A DNA stretch of 57,839 nt from Actinotalea alkalitolerans (GTDB lineage Bacteria; Actinomycetota; Actinomycetes; Actinomycetales; Cellulomonadaceae): assembly GCF_023369855.1 (NCBI RefSeq), contig NZ_JAMBPP010000021.1:1-57839 (forward strand), given 5' to 3'. Under the pieces are notes generated by a model, which searched no databases, had not been told where the DNA came from, and saw nothing but the letters and a program-made list of their open reading frames with translations. Positions 34,350 through 43,070 of this stretch are shown piece after piece. Position numbers and translations under genes: made by a program. Position 1 is the stretch's first letter. Each line of letters starts with the position of its first letter.

Positions 34350-34394
34350 GGACCGGTCCAAGCGACCTGACCAGGTGATTGCTCGGACCGGTCA
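34350..34394. promoter_or_regulatory. Palindrome cluster upstream of the chvE-mmsAB operon
   Basis: GGACCGGTCC (perfect, 34350-34359) recurs as GGACCGGTCA at 34385-34394. Between them lies ACCTG-AC-CAGGT (34365-34376). The gap is only 116 bp between the DeoR-type gene and the binding-protein gene, so these are candidate operators. Confidence 0.5.
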
Positions 34395-34410
34395 GGAAGT
34401 GTGGGGGGTG

Positions 34411-35205
34411 CTACTCGGTCTGGATGACGTCCAGACCTGCCTCGCGTAGTCGCCGGACCTGCTCGGCGGGAGCGGTGGGGCCCGTGATCACCGTGCGGAC
34501 CTCCTGGACCGCCGCGACTCGGCCCAGGTGGACCTGGCCGAGCTTCGAGCCGTCGGCGACGACCACCACACGGGCGGCCGAGGCGATCATGCGTGCCTTG
34601 ACCTCGGCCTCGGGCAGGTTCACGTTGGTGACCCCGTGCTCGACGTCGATCCCGTTGCAGCCGATGAAGGCCACGTCGGCGTGCACGCGGTCCAGCAGGA
34701 TCGTCGCCATCGGGTCCACGAGGGAGTGCTGCAGGCTGCGCAGCGTGCCCCCGGTCACCACGACGGTGAAGCGCGGCAGCGCGGGCTCGAGCTCGAGGGC
34801 GATGCTCAGCCCGTTGGTGATCACCACGACGCGGTCGAGGTCGGTCCGTGCCACCAGGGCGCGGGCTACCGCGGTGGTCGTGGTACCCACGTCGAGCAGC
34901 ACGCTCATCCCGGAGGTGACCATCGCTGCGGCCCGCTCCGCGATGCGCTGCTTCTCGACGGCGTGGGAGACCAGCGCCTCCTCGAAGGAGGGCTCGTGCT
35001 TGGGCAGGGCCATCGCACCGCCACGCACGCGTCGGACCGAACGGCTCAGCTCGAGTGCCGCGAGGTCGGCCCGCACGGTCACGTCGGAGATGCCGAACTC
35101 CTCGGAGAGGTCGGCGACGCGCACGAACTCGCGTTCGGCGATCGTCTGGAGCATGCGTTCGCGACGGATCGTCACGGGCAGCGGCTCGATCTCTTCCTTG
35201 AGCAC
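34411..35205 (-). CDS. DeoR/GlpR-family transcriptional regulator
   Basis: A 264-residue sugar-phosphate-responsive repressor. The N-terminal helix-turn-helix reads [16 protein letters not shown] and [19 protein letters not shown]; the C-terminal DeoR sensor has [38 protein letters not shown] and VADGSKLG. The start GTG at 35203-35205 is supported by a full promoter ending 6 nt before it; the longer frame to 35286 would read through that promoter. It lies between araBDA and the MmsAB operon, so one or both are likely targets. Confidence 0.88.
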   Translation of the reverse strand: MLKEEIEPLPVTIRRERMLQTIAEREFVRVADLSEEFGISDVTVRADLAALELSRSVRRVRGGAMALPKHEPSFEEALVSHAVEKQRIAERAAAMVTSGMSVLLDVGTTTTAVARALVARTDLDRVVVITNGLSIALELEPALPRFTVVVTGGTLRSLQHSLVDPMATILLDRVHADVAFIGCNGIDVEHGVTNVNLPEAEVKARMIASAARVVVVADGSKLGQVHLGRVAAVQEVRTVITGPTAPAEQVRRLREAGLDVIQTE

Positions 35206-35211
35206 GGGATC

Positions 35212-35241
35212 ACTGTCGTCCACCGGCCGTTCTTGCGTCAA
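35212..35241 (-). promoter_or_regulatory. Leaderless promoter of the deoR-type gene
   Basis: TTGACG (35236-35241), an 18-bp spacer and GACAGT (35212-35217) end 6 nt before the GTG. The -35 is overlapped by TCAA-N4-TTGA (35238-35249), and CAAC-N5-GTTG lies just upstream (35253-35265). Both are possible operator halves. Confidence 0.65.
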
Positions 35242-35379
35242 CTTCTTGAACACAACTTTTGGTTGCGAAACAGTAACGAGGGTCACGGCCCGGTCACGGG
35301 TAGGACGGAGGGCCTAGCCCGCGACGCCCGTCTGCAACATCTGCCCGTGTCTTCGCAGGTGGGCGCGCAGGTACGCCGC

Positions 35380-35408
35380 GTCCCACCCCGGTACCACCGG
35401 GGTGGGAC
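35380..35408 (-). terminator. Hairpin downstream of araA, probable araBDA terminator
   Basis: Perfect 12-bp arms with a TACCA loop lie 162 nt beyond the araA stop and ahead of the deoR promoter on the minus strand. There is no T-tract. Confidence 0.65.
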
Positions 35409-35487
35409 GACATCCACGCTTCCGTTATCGAAAGGGACCACAAGTTCCCACAGGCGAGGCGGGAACTGTCCTCTCCTGCCCCTTCCA

Positions 35488-35531
35488 CCCGGCCACCACC
35501 CGGCCACGACCCGGCCGCGACCCGGTCGAAG
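35488..35531 (-). repeat. Four 11-bp tandem repeats downstream of araA
   Basis: CCCGG recurs at 35488, 35499, 35510 and 35521 within units CCCGGCCACCA, CCCGGCCACGA, CCCGGCCGCGA and CCCGGTCGAAG. The spacing is about one helical turn. It lies 40-83 nt beyond the araA stop. Confidence 0.7.
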
Positions 35532-35570
35532 GCAGCTCAGGAGGTGGTCATGGGGCGGTGACGGACGTTC

Positions 35571-37079
35571 TCAGAGGCCCTGGGCGAGGCGGTAGTAGGC
35601 CTGGTTCCACCGGATCTCCTGGGCGAACTGGCGTGACGTGGTGCCCTCGTCGATGAGCAGCAGCTCGGTGCGGGCGATGTCGGAGAAGTCGCTGAAGACC
35701 TCGGTGCCCACCTGCGTCGACAGCACGGTGTGGTGCGCCGCCCCCGCCATCAACCACGCCTCGGCCGAGGTCGCGAAGTCCGGCCTGGGCTTCCACACCG
35801 CTCGGGCGACGGGCAGGTGCGGCAGGTCCTCGTCCGGCGGGACGATGTCGACCGCGTTCGCGGTGAGACGGAACCGGTCACGCATGTCGGACAGTGCGAC
35901 CACCACACCCGGGCCGGCGTCCGTGTCGAAGACCAGTCGGACCGGGTCCTCGCGCCCGCCGATGCCCAGGGGGTGCACCTCGAGGCTGGGTCGCGAGGTG
36001 GTCAACGACGGGCAGACCTCGAGCATGTGCGCGCCGAGGATCTTCTCGTCACCGGGGACCAGGTTGTAGGTGTAGTCCTCCATCAACGACGCACCGCCGG
36101 GCAGCCCCTCACCCATCACCTTGGCGGCGCGCACCAGGAGGGCCGTCTTCCAGTCGCCCTCGGCCCCGAACCCGTAGCCCTGGGCCATGAGCCGCTGCAC
36201 CGCGAGCCCGGGAAGCTGGCGCAGGGCACCCAGGTCCTCGAACGTCGTCGTGAACGCGGTCGCACCGATCTCGCCGAGCAGGGCCAGCAGGCCGAGCTCC
36301 TGGCGGGCGCCGTAGCGCATCGAGTCGTGCCGCTCGGCACCGGCCCGCAGCTCGGGCGCGACGTCGTACAGGTCCTCGTACTCGGCCACCAGGGTGTCCA
36401 CGGCGCTGTCCTCGACCGCGTCGACGGCGGCCGCGAGGTCGTTGACGCCCCACGTGTTGACCGACACGCCGAACCGCAGCTCGGCCTCGGTCTTGTCCCC
36501 CTCGGTGACCGCGACGTTGCGCATGTTGTCGCCGAAGCGCGCCAGGCGCAGCTCGTGGGTCGCCGCCCAGCCGGCCGCCGCGCGGACCCAGGCCCCGACC
36601 CGGCTCTGCACGACCGGGTTCGAGACGTGCCCGACGACGGTCTTGCGGGCCACGCCCAGGCGGGACTGGATGTACCCGAACTCGCGGTCGCCGTGCGCGG
36701 CCTGGTTGAGGTTCATGAAGTCGAAGTCGATGGTCGACCACGGCAGCTCGACGTTCGCCTGGGTGTGCAGGTGCAGCAGCGGGGTGCGCAGCGCGTCGAG
36801 CCCGGCGATCCACATCTTCGCCGGGGAGAAGGTGTGCATCCACGCGATGACGCCGATGCACGCGTCCGAGGCGTTGGCCTCCAGGGCCATCCGTCGGATC
36901 GAGTCCGACTCCTTGAGGACGGGCTTCCACACGATGCGCACCGGCACGGCGTCGGCTGCCCCGAGCTCACGGGCGATGGCCTGGGACTGCTCGGCGACCT
37001 GACGCAGCGTGTCTTCGCCGTAGAGGTCCTGGCTCCCGGTCAGGAACCAGACCTCGCGGTCGGCGTACGGCTTGCTCAT
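35571..37079 (-). CDS. araA: L-arabinose isomerase AraA
   Basis: A cytosolic Mn-dependent isomerase converting L-arabinose to L-ribulose. The 502 residues match the E. coli enzyme's length and spacing: Glu307 (GAEGDWK), Glu334 (LMEDYTYN), His351 ([10 protein letters not shown]) and His450 (GAAHHTVLS) correspond to its four metal/catalytic residues. The ATG follows AAGGAGTCCCC. It is the last gene of araB-araD-araA, 71 nt behind araD. Confidence 0.97.
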   Translation of the reverse strand: MSKPYADREVWFLTGSQDLYGEDTLRQVAEQSQAIARELGAADAVPVRIVWKPVLKESDSIRRMALEANASDACIGVIAWMHTFSPAKMWIAGLDALRTPLLHLHTQANVELPWSTIDFDFMNLNQAAHGDREFGYIQSRLGVARKTVVGHVSNPVVQSRVGAWVRAAAGWAATHELRLARFGDNMRNVAVTEGDKTEAELRFGVSVNTWGVNDLAAAVDAVEDSAVDTLVAEYEDLYDVAPELRAGAERHDSMRYGARQELGLLALLGEIGATAFTTTFEDLGALRQLPGLAVQRLMAQGYGFGAEGDWKTALLVRAAKVMGEGLPGGASLMEDYTYNLVPGDEKILGAHMLEVCPSLTTSRPSLEVHPLGIGGREDPVRLVFDTDAGPGVVVALSDMRDRFRLTANAVDIVPPDEDLPHLPVARAVWKPRPDFATSAEAWLMAGAAHHTVLSTQVGTEVFSDFSDIARTELLLIDEGTTSRQFAQEIRWNQAYYRLAQGL

Positions 37080-37150
37080 GGGGACTCCTTCGTCACGTGC
37101 TGGATGTCGGGGTGGGTCGAGGCGGGTGGGGGGACGGCGCGCACCGGCGG

Positions 37151-37879
37151 TCAGCGGCCGTAGACGTTCTGGTACCGGTCGTACAGGCGGTCGATGTCGG
37201 TCGGGTCGATCGGCAGCGGCGAGCCGAGCTGGCGCGAGATGTGCACCGTGCGGGCGACCTCCTCGCACATCACCGCGGCCTTGACCGCGGCCTTGGCGTC
37301 CTTGCCGATCGTGAACGGACCGTGGTTGCGCATCAGGACCGCCGGGGACCGGCTGCCCCGCAGGGTCTCGACGATGCCCTGACCGATCGAGTCGTCCCCG
37401 ATCAGCGCGAACGGTCCGACCGGGATGTCCCCGCCGAACTCGTCGGCCATCATCGTCAGCACGCACGGGACGGCCTCACCCCGGGCGGCCCACGCCGTGG
37501 CGTAGGTCGAGTGGGTGTGCACCACACCGCCGACCTCGGGCATGTGCCGGTAGACGTACGCGTGCGCCGCGGTGTCCGAGGAAGGCGACCGGTCCCCGTC
37601 CAGGAGGTTCCCGTCCAGGTCGCACACGACCATGGACCCGGGGGTCAGCTCGTCGTACGCGACCCCCGACGGCTTGATGATCAGCAGGTCGCGCGAGCCG
37701 TCGTCAGCGCCACCGTCGGCCGCAGCGAGCCGGACCCGCTGCGAGACGTTGCCCGCGGTCCACACCACGAGGTCCCAGCGCGGCAGCTGGAGGTTCTGCT
37801 CGCAGACGACCTGCCGCACGCGCTCGATCTCGAGCAGGACGTCGTCGTCGTAGGAGTCCAGTGCCTGGGTGGTGCTCAT
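37151..37879 (-). CDS. araD: L-ribulose-5-phosphate 4-epimerase AraD
   Basis: A class II aldolase-like Zn enzyme converting L-ribulose-5-phosphate to D-xylulose-5-phosphate. In 242 residues the motifs are TAGNVSQRV (substrate binding), [27 protein letters not shown] with two Zn histidines, [10 protein letters not shown] with a third, and the C-terminal DRYQNVYGR. AraD links the pathway to the pentose phosphate route. It lies between araB (57 nt upstream) and araA. Confidence 0.96.
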   Translation of the reverse strand: MSTTQALDSYDDDVLLEIERVRQVVCEQNLQLPRWDLVVWTAGNVSQRVRLAAADGGADDGSRDLLIIKPSGVAYDELTPGSMVVCDLDGNLLDGDRSPSSDTAAHAYVYRHMPEVGGVVHTHSTYATAWAARGEAVPCVLTMMADEFGGDIPVGPFALIGDDSIGQGIVETLRGSRSPAVLMRNHGPFTIGKDAKAAVKAAVMCEEVARTVHISRQLGSPLPIDPTDIDRLYDRYQNVYGR

Positions 37880-37936
37880 CGCTCGATCTCCTGCGTCGTG
37901 TGGGGGTGCACTGCCGGACGTGTCGTCAGGGCGGGT

Positions 37937-39559
37937 CTAGAGGGCATCGACCGCGGCCCGCTCGATCGCCAGCCCTGCGGAGTAGCGCTCGAGGAAGGCC
38001 TCGAATCCCCGGACGTCGTCGGCGTCGGGCTGCACGACGTCGACCGCTGCGTCGCCGAAGACCTGGGTGGCCAGGTAGTCGCCCAGGCTCAGGCCGTCCT
38101 GGTCGGACACCGCCCCCAGGTAGGCCGCCAGCACCGCGATGCCCCACGCGCCACCCTCTGAGGCGGTCCGGCCGACGGCGACCGGCGCACCGATCGCGGC
38201 CGCGAGCAGCCGCTGGGCCACGCCCGCGGTCCGGAACATGCCACCGTGGGCGAACATCGCGTCGAGCTCGACGCCCTCCTCGGCCAGGACCCTCATCCCC
38301 AGGCTCAGGGTGCCGAAGGCCGAGTAGATCTGGGTCCGCATGAAGGTGCCGAGCGTCAGCCGGCTGTCCGGTGTGCGGACCACGAGCGGCCGCCCCTGCT
38401 CGAGCCCGGTGATCGGCTCGCCCGAGAGGTAGTTGTACGCCAGCAGCCCGCCGCCGTCGGCCGCACCGTCCAGCGCCGCCCGGAAGAGCACCCCGAACAC
38501 CTCGTCGCGGCTCGCCGTGCTGCCCACCGCGGACGCGAGCTCGCCGAACAGCCCCGCCCAGGCGTCGAGCTCGCTCGCGCCGTTGTTGCAGTGCACCATC
38601 GCCACCGGGTCACCCGCCGGGGTGGTCACCACGTCGAGCTCGTGGTGGATCCGCTCGAGCGGTTTCTCCAGCACGACCATCGCGAAGATGCTGGTCCCTG
38701 CGCTGACGTTGCCCGTGCGGGGGGCGACCGAGTTGGTCGCGACCATGCCGGTACCTGCGTCGCCCTCGGGCGGGCACAGCGGGATGCCGGGACGCAGCGT
38801 CCCGGTCGGGTCCAGCAGCCTGGCACCCTCCTCGGTGAGCCGACCGGCCTCCTGGCCCGCGGCCAGCACCTGGGGCAGCAGGGTCGCGACCCGCAGGTCC
38901 GGATGCCGCCGGGTGACCAGCTCGTCGAGGCCGGCGAGCATGCGTGCGTCGTAGTCCTGCGTGGCGGGGTCGATCGGGAAGACGCCCGAGGCGTCGCCGA
39001 CGCCGAGGACGTTCCGCCCGGTGAGCCGACCGTGCACGTACCCGGCGAGCGTGGTCAGGACGCTCACCTGCGGGACGTGGGGCTCGTCGTCGAGGATCGC
39101 CTGGTAGAGGTGCGCGACCGACCAGCGCAGCGGGATGTTGACGCCGAACACGTCCGTCAGCTCGCCGGCCGCACGTCCGGTCGAGGTGTTGCGCCAGGTC
39201 CGGAACGGGACCAGGAGCGCGCCCTGGGCGTCCAGCGCCAGGTACCCGTGCATCATCGCCGAGATGCCGATCGCGCCGACCGTGCCGGGCCGCACGCCGT
39301 AGCTCCGCTCGACGTCGTCGAGGAGGGCCGCGACGCACTCCTGGAGGCCGGACCAGACAGCGTCCAGGGAGTAGGTCCAGACGCCGTCGACGAGCTGGTT
39401 CTCCCACTCGTGGCTCCCGCTCGCGATCGGTGCGTGGTCGGGTCCGATCAGGCAGGCCTTGATCCGGGTCGACCCCAGCTCGATGCCGAGCGAGGTCCGG
39501 CCGGCGCCGATGGCTGCGCGCACGCCCTCGTCGTCACCCTCGGCACGTTGCTCAGCCAT
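37937..39559 (-). CDS. araB: Ribulokinase-type FGGY kinase AraB
   Basis: An ATP-dependent sugar kinase that phosphorylates L-ribulose. The 540 residues show the FGGY architecture: SLGIELGSTRIKACLIG with the phosphate-1 loop, GAIGISAMMHGYLALD, a substrate region RTWRNTSTGRAAGELT, NVSAGTSIFAMVV and the C-terminal ATP site with FAHGGMFRTAGVAQRLLA. L-ribulose is inferred from the operon with araD and araA; sequence alone would also allow xylulose or another polyol. The ATG with GAGGAGATGAC upstream is good. It is first in the operon and has a clear promoter. Confidence 0.92.
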   Translation of the reverse strand: MAEQRAEGDDEGVRAAIGAGRTSLGIELGSTRIKACLIGPDHAPIASGSHEWENQLVDGVWTYSLDAVWSGLQECVAALLDDVERSYGVRPGTVGAIGISAMMHGYLALDAQGALLVPFRTWRNTSTGRAAGELTDVFGVNIPLRWSVAHLYQAILDDEPHVPQVSVLTTLAGYVHGRLTGRNVLGVGDASGVFPIDPATQDYDARMLAGLDELVTRRHPDLRVATLLPQVLAAGQEAGRLTEEGARLLDPTGTLRPGIPLCPPEGDAGTGMVATNSVAPRTGNVSAGTSIFAMVVLEKPLERIHHELDVVTTPAGDPVAMVHCNNGASELDAWAGLFGELASAVGSTASRDEVFGVLFRAALDGAADGGGLLAYNYLSGEPITGLEQGRPLVVRTPDSRLTLGTFMRTQIYSAFGTLSLGMRVLAEEGVELDAMFAHGGMFRTAGVAQRLLAAAIGAPVAVGRTASEGGAWGIAVLAAYLGAVSDQDGLSLGDYLATQVFGDAAVDVVQPDADDVRGFEAFLERYSAGLAIERAAVDAL

Positions 39560-39615
39560 GTCATCTCCTCGTCGAGTGTCCGCACCGATCGGCGGGCGTG
39601 AATCGCCACCCTTGC

Positions 39616-39643
39616 ATGTTAGCGCTCACACGACACCTGTCAA
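39616..39643 (-). promoter_or_regulatory. araBDA promoter with LacI-type operator
   Basis: On the minus strand TTGACA (39638-39643), a 16-bp spacer and TAACAT (39616-39621) form a near-consensus promoter. A LacI/GalR-type operator, TGTGAGCGCTAACA on that strand (39617-39630, 6 of 7 base pairs symmetric), covers the -10. The -35 lies inside the last codons of the tetR-type gene. Confidence 0.8.
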
Positions 39644-40318
39644 GGAGCCCGAAGGTCCTGTCGCGGGCTCCCCGCCGACACCGTCGGGACGCACGCCGTC
39701 GATGCCGAAGCCGACCTCGAGCACGGCGAAGCACTGGTCCAGCACCTCGCGCAGCGGCTCGCGGAAGCCGGTGCCGTGCCAGTGGTGCAGCGCACCGACC
39801 AGCGCACCGACGACCGCGTGCGCCAGGACCTGCACGTGGAGGTCCACGGAGGTCCGGCCGAGCCGCTCCGCCAGCAGGGCGCCGAGCTCTTCGGAGACCG
39901 CGTACGCATGGCGCGCCGACGCCGCCTCGACCGTCGGGGTCGCCATGACGAGCTGCATCCGACGCCGGATCCGGAGCTCGTCCTGAGCGCTCATGCTCTC
40001 GACCACCCCGAGCATCACGCCCCGGAGCGCCAGCAGCGGCGACGCCCCCGTGCCGGCTCGCACCAGCGGTGCCATCTGCGGGTCCCACTCGTCCCACAGG
40101 ACGAGCTGCTCCTTGGTGCCGAAGTACCGGTACACGCTGCTGGGCGAGACCTCGGACGCCTCGGCGATCTCCTCGACCGTGACCCCGTCGAAGCCCCTCG
40201 CGTCGAAGAGGTCGAGGGCCTCGGACTGGATCCGACGCATCGCGGCGATGCGCTTGCGCTCACGCAGGCCGAGCGGTCGCACCTCCGCCGGCTCACTCTC
40301 GGCCACGGTTCCGGTCAC
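39626..40318 (-). CDS. TetR-family transcriptional regulator
   Basis: A 230-residue repressor. The TetR helix-turn-helix is at 25-65: IQSEALDLFDARGFDGVTVEEI, with VSPSSVYRYFGTKEQLVLWD as the recognition part. The C-terminal ligand domain is of the TetR_C-type with an HVQVLAHAVVGALVGALHHW helix. The GTG at 40316-40318 follows TATGCT by 6 nt and is therefore chosen over the longer frame. It is divergent from an ABC exporter, whose promoter contains a TetR-like inverted repeat; repression of that exporter is the probable role. Confidence 0.9.
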   Translation of the reverse strand: MTGTVAESEPAEVRPLGLRERKRIAAMRRIQSEALDLFDARGFDGVTVEEIAEASEVSPSSVYRYFGTKEQLVLWDEWDPQMAPLVRAGTGASPLLALRGVMLGVVESMSAQDELRIRRRMQLVMATPTVEAASARHAYAVSEELGALLAERLGRTSVDLHVQVLAHAVVGALVGALHHWHGTGFREPLREVLDQCFAVLEVGFGIDGVRPDGVGGEPATGPSGSLTGVV

Positions 40319-40388
40319 GGCTGCAGCATAACCCGACCTGCACGGAACTTTCTCTTGCCAGTGACCGTGAATTAGCAGTGAGTGGCTC

Positions 40389-40416
40389 TTGACAGTTGCT
40401 GTCACTTTCTCATAGC
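40389..40416 (+). promoter_or_regulatory. ABC exporter promoter with TetR-type operator
   Basis: TTGACA (40389-40394) and CATAGC (40411-40416) with a 16-bp spacer drive the exporter. TGACAG-TTG-CTGTCA, a perfect inverted repeat at 40390-40404, overlaps the -35 and would block it. Confidence 0.75.
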
Positions 40417-40452
40417 CTCGGACCAGAGGAACGAGCCGACGAGGAGGGCCCT

Positions 40453-41409
40453 GTGGAGCACGTCATCCGAACCCAAGGTCTGGTCAAGGCCTTCGGGCGC
40501 ACCCAGGCCCTGAACGGCCTCGACCTGGAGGTCGGCCGGGGAGAGGTGCACGGCTTCCTCGGGCCGAACGGGGCAGGCAAGTCCACGACGATCCGGGTGC
40601 TCCTCGGCCTGCTCCGCAAGGACGGCGGGCACGCGACGCTCCTCGGCGGCGACCCGTGGCGTGACGCCGTCTCCCTGCACCGGCGTCTGGCCTACGTGCC
40701 CGGCGACGTCCAGCTGTGGCCGAACCTCTCCGGGGGTGAGGCGATCGACCTGCTCGGCGCCCTGCGCGGCCCGGTCGACGTCGGGCGCCGCGACGAGCTC
40801 GTCGAACGATTCCAGCTCGACCCGACCAAGAGGTGCTCGACCTACTCCAAGGGCAACCGCCAGAAGGTGGCCATCGTCGCGGGCCTCGCCTCCGACGTCG
40901 AGCTGTACCTGCTCGACGAGCCGACCAGCGGGCTCGACCCCCTGATGGAGACCGTGTTCCAGGAGGTCGTGCACGAGATCACCGCACGCGGGGGCACGGT
41001 GCTGCTGTCCAGCCACATCCTCACCGAGGCCGAGGCGCTGTGCGACCGGGTGTCGATCATCCGCGACGGTCGCATCGTCGAGCAGGGAACGCTCGCGAGC
41101 CTGCGCCACCTCACCCGGACGACCCTGCACGTCACCACCCGTCACCCCCTCGACGGGCTGGACGGCCTGCCCGGCGTGCACGACGTGGTGACCACCCACG
41201 ACCGACGGGCAGCGGGCTTCGAGGTCGAGGCCGACCACCTCGACGGAGTCGTGCAGCACCTCGGCGGGATCGGCGTGCTGACGCTGACGAGCGCGCCTCC
41301 CACCCTCGAGGAGCTCTTCCTGCGCCACTACGGCTCCGAGCCCGCGCGGCCGGACGGCACCGACGTCCCCGCCACCCCACGGCCCCGGCGCGCACGGACG
41401 AGCCGATGA
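40453..41409 (+). CDS. ABC exporter ATPase subunit (drug-resistance type)
   Basis: A single-domain ATPase with extension, 318 residues. Walker A is GPNGAGKST (37-45), Walker B LYLLDEPTSGLDP and the switch histidine SSHILTEAE. The signature motif is degenerate: STYSKGNRQK in place of LSGGQ, as in several DrrA/CcmA-type exporters. The C-terminal 80 residues include a domain typical of the multidrug or antibiotic export ATPases. The GTG at 40453 has GAGGAGGG upstream. The stop overlaps the permease start (ATGA). Confidence 0.9.
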   Translation: MEHVIRTQGLVKAFGRTQALNGLDLEVGRGEVHGFLGPNGAGKSTTIRVLLGLLRKDGGHATLLGGDPWRDAVSLHRRLAYVPGDVQLWPNLSGGEAIDLLGALRGPVDVGRRDELVERFQLDPTKRCSTYSKGNRQKVAIVAGLASDVELYLLDEPTSGLDPLMETVFQEVVHEITARGGTVLLSSHILTEAEALCDRVSIIRDGRIVEQGTLASLRHLTRTTLHVTTRHPLDGLDGLPGVHDVVTTHDRRAAGFEVEADHLDGVVQHLGGIGVLTLTSAPPTLEELFLRHYGSEPARPDGTDVPATPRPRRARTSR

Positions 41410-43046
41410 CCACGACCCGACCGCTCGCCGGTTCCTGGCGCCTGGTCCGCCTGGCCGTGCGCCGGGACCGGACCGTCCTGCCGGTGTGGATCGCCTCGAT
41501 CACCGTGCTCACCTGGGCGGTCGTCGCGAGCTACGCCGCAACGGTGCCCACCGAGGCCGACCGCATCGCGACCGCGACCCTGAGCGCGAGCAACCCGATG
41601 ACCCGGATCTTCGACGGGCCTGCCTCGGGCGCCTCGCTCGGCGCGATGTCGCTGGTCGAGGGCTACAAGGTGTTCGCGATCCTCACCGCGCTGATGAGCG
41701 CGCAGGCGATCGTCCGGCACACCCGCGCAGACGAGGAGACCGGGCGGGCGGAGCTCCTCGGCTCTGCTCCCGTCGGCCGTCACGCGCGGCTCTGCGCGGC
41801 CCTCGTGCTGGTCCTGGGGGCCAACCTCGTGCTCGGCGTCACGACAGCGACCGCCGTCGCGGCCAACGGCCTGGCCTGGTCAGGGGCCTGGGCGGCCGGT
41901 CTCGCGGTGGCCGGGACCGGATGGGTGTTCGCCGGCGTCGCGGCCGTCGGGGCGCAGGTGCTCAGCACAGCCCGTGGGGCGAACGCCGTGGCCGGCGGCG
42001 CGCTGGGGGTGGCGTTCGTCCTTCGCGCGATCGGTGACCTCAGGGGCGAGATCACCGACGGCGGGCTCGCGCTGGTCAGCGCATGGCCCTCGTGGCTCTC
42101 GCCGCTGGGGTGGGGTCAGCAGATCCGGCCGTTCTACCAGGACCGATGGTGGATCGCCGGGCTGTTCGTCGCTCTCACCGCCGCGCTCGTCGCGGTCGCC
42201 GCGATGCTGACCGACCGTCGAGACCTCGGCTCGGGGATGGTGCCGGCACGCCGCGGCCCGGCGCGCGCGTCCCGATGGCTGATCTCCCCGCTCGGCCTCG
42301 CCTGGCGGATCCAGCGCGGTGTCCTCCTGGCGTGGCTGGTCTCCGTGGCGGTCTTCGGCGCCGTGCTGGGGTCGATGGGCGACACCCTCGAGGACTACCT
42401 CGCCGAGAACGCGACCGTGCGCCAGATGCTCCTGTCCCTCTCCCCCGACGCCGACCTGATGGACCTCTTCTTCGCTCTGATCATGGCGCTGGTCGGCCTC
42501 GCCTGCGCCGGGTACACGGTCCAGGCGCTGCTCCGGATGCGCTCGGAGGAGGTGAGCGGACGCCTCGAACCGCTCCTGGCCACCGCCGTCGGGCGTCGTC
42601 GCTGGCTGATCGGCCACCTGCTCATCGCGGGCGCGGGCACCGTCCTCCTGCTGACCGTGAGCGGTCTCGCGAGCGGGCTCACCTACGGCGCGATCACCGG
42701 TCACTGGACCGAGGGCGTCGGCGGCTTCCTCGCTGCAGCGCTCGTCCAGGCGCCCGCTGCCCTGGCCCTGGGCGGGCTGGTCCTGACCGTGTTCGGGCTG
42801 CTGCCCCGCTTGGCCGCCCCGATCACGTGGTCCGCACTCGCCGCGGCGCTGGTGATGGGCCAGCTCGGCGCGCTGCTCGACCTGCCGCAGTGGCTGCTCG
42901 ACGTCTCACCGTTCACCCACGTGCCGCTGGTCCCCGCCGAGGCGTTCACCCCAGGGCCGGTCGCCGCGCTCTGTGCCGCGGCGATCCTGCTGGGAGCACT
43001 CGGCGTCGCGACCTTCCGACGGCGGGACCTGGTGATCGGGGCCTGA
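41406..43046 (+). CDS. ABC exporter permease (COG3559-like, antibiotic export)
   Basis: A 546-residue membrane protein with about twelve membrane segments arranged as two repeats, the hallmark of the 'exporter of polyketide antibiotics' permeases (COG3559/TnrB3-like). The repeat signatures ADEETGRAELLGSAPVGRHA (about 108-127) and MRSEEVSGRLEPLLATAVGR (about 380-400) are clear. The pair with the ATPase upstream is a complete exporter controlled by the divergent TetR regulator. The substrate is unknown: a drug, a lipid or a self-made compound. Confidence 0.9.
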   Translation: MTTTRPLAGSWRLVRLAVRRDRTVLPVWIASITVLTWAVVASYAATVPTEADRIATATLSASNPMTRIFDGPASGASLGAMSLVEGYKVFAILTALMSAQAIVRHTRADEETGRAELLGSAPVGRHARLCAALVLVLGANLVLGVTTATAVAANGLAWSGAWAAGLAVAGTGWVFAGVAAVGAQVLSTARGANAVAGGALGVAFVLRAIGDLRGEITDGGLALVSAWPSWLSPLGWGQQIRPFYQDRWWIAGLFVALTAALVAVAAMLTDRRDLGSGMVPARRGPARASRWLISPLGLAWRIQRGVLLAWLVSVAVFGAVLGSMGDTLEDYLAENATVRQMLLSLSPDADLMDLFFALIMALVGLACAGYTVQALLRMRSEEVSGRLEPLLATAVGRRRWLIGHLLIAGAGTVLLLTVSGLASGLTYGAITGHWTEGVGGFLAAALVQAPAALALGGLVLTVFGLLPRLAAPITWSALAAALVMGQLGALLDLPQWLLDVSPFTHVPLVPAEAFTPGPVAALCAAAILLGALGVATFRRRDLVIGA

Positions 43047-43070
43047 GCGGCACCCACCGGCCCCGGGGCC

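Larger units (their letters stand above)
35206..35570. other. Noncoding region between deoR-type gene and araA
   Basis: This 365-bp gap holds the deoR promoter at its left end, an AT-rich patch around 35240-35280, a hairpin at 35380-35408 and an 11-bp tandem repeat at 35488-35531. I see no convincing gene in it. Confidence 0.7.
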
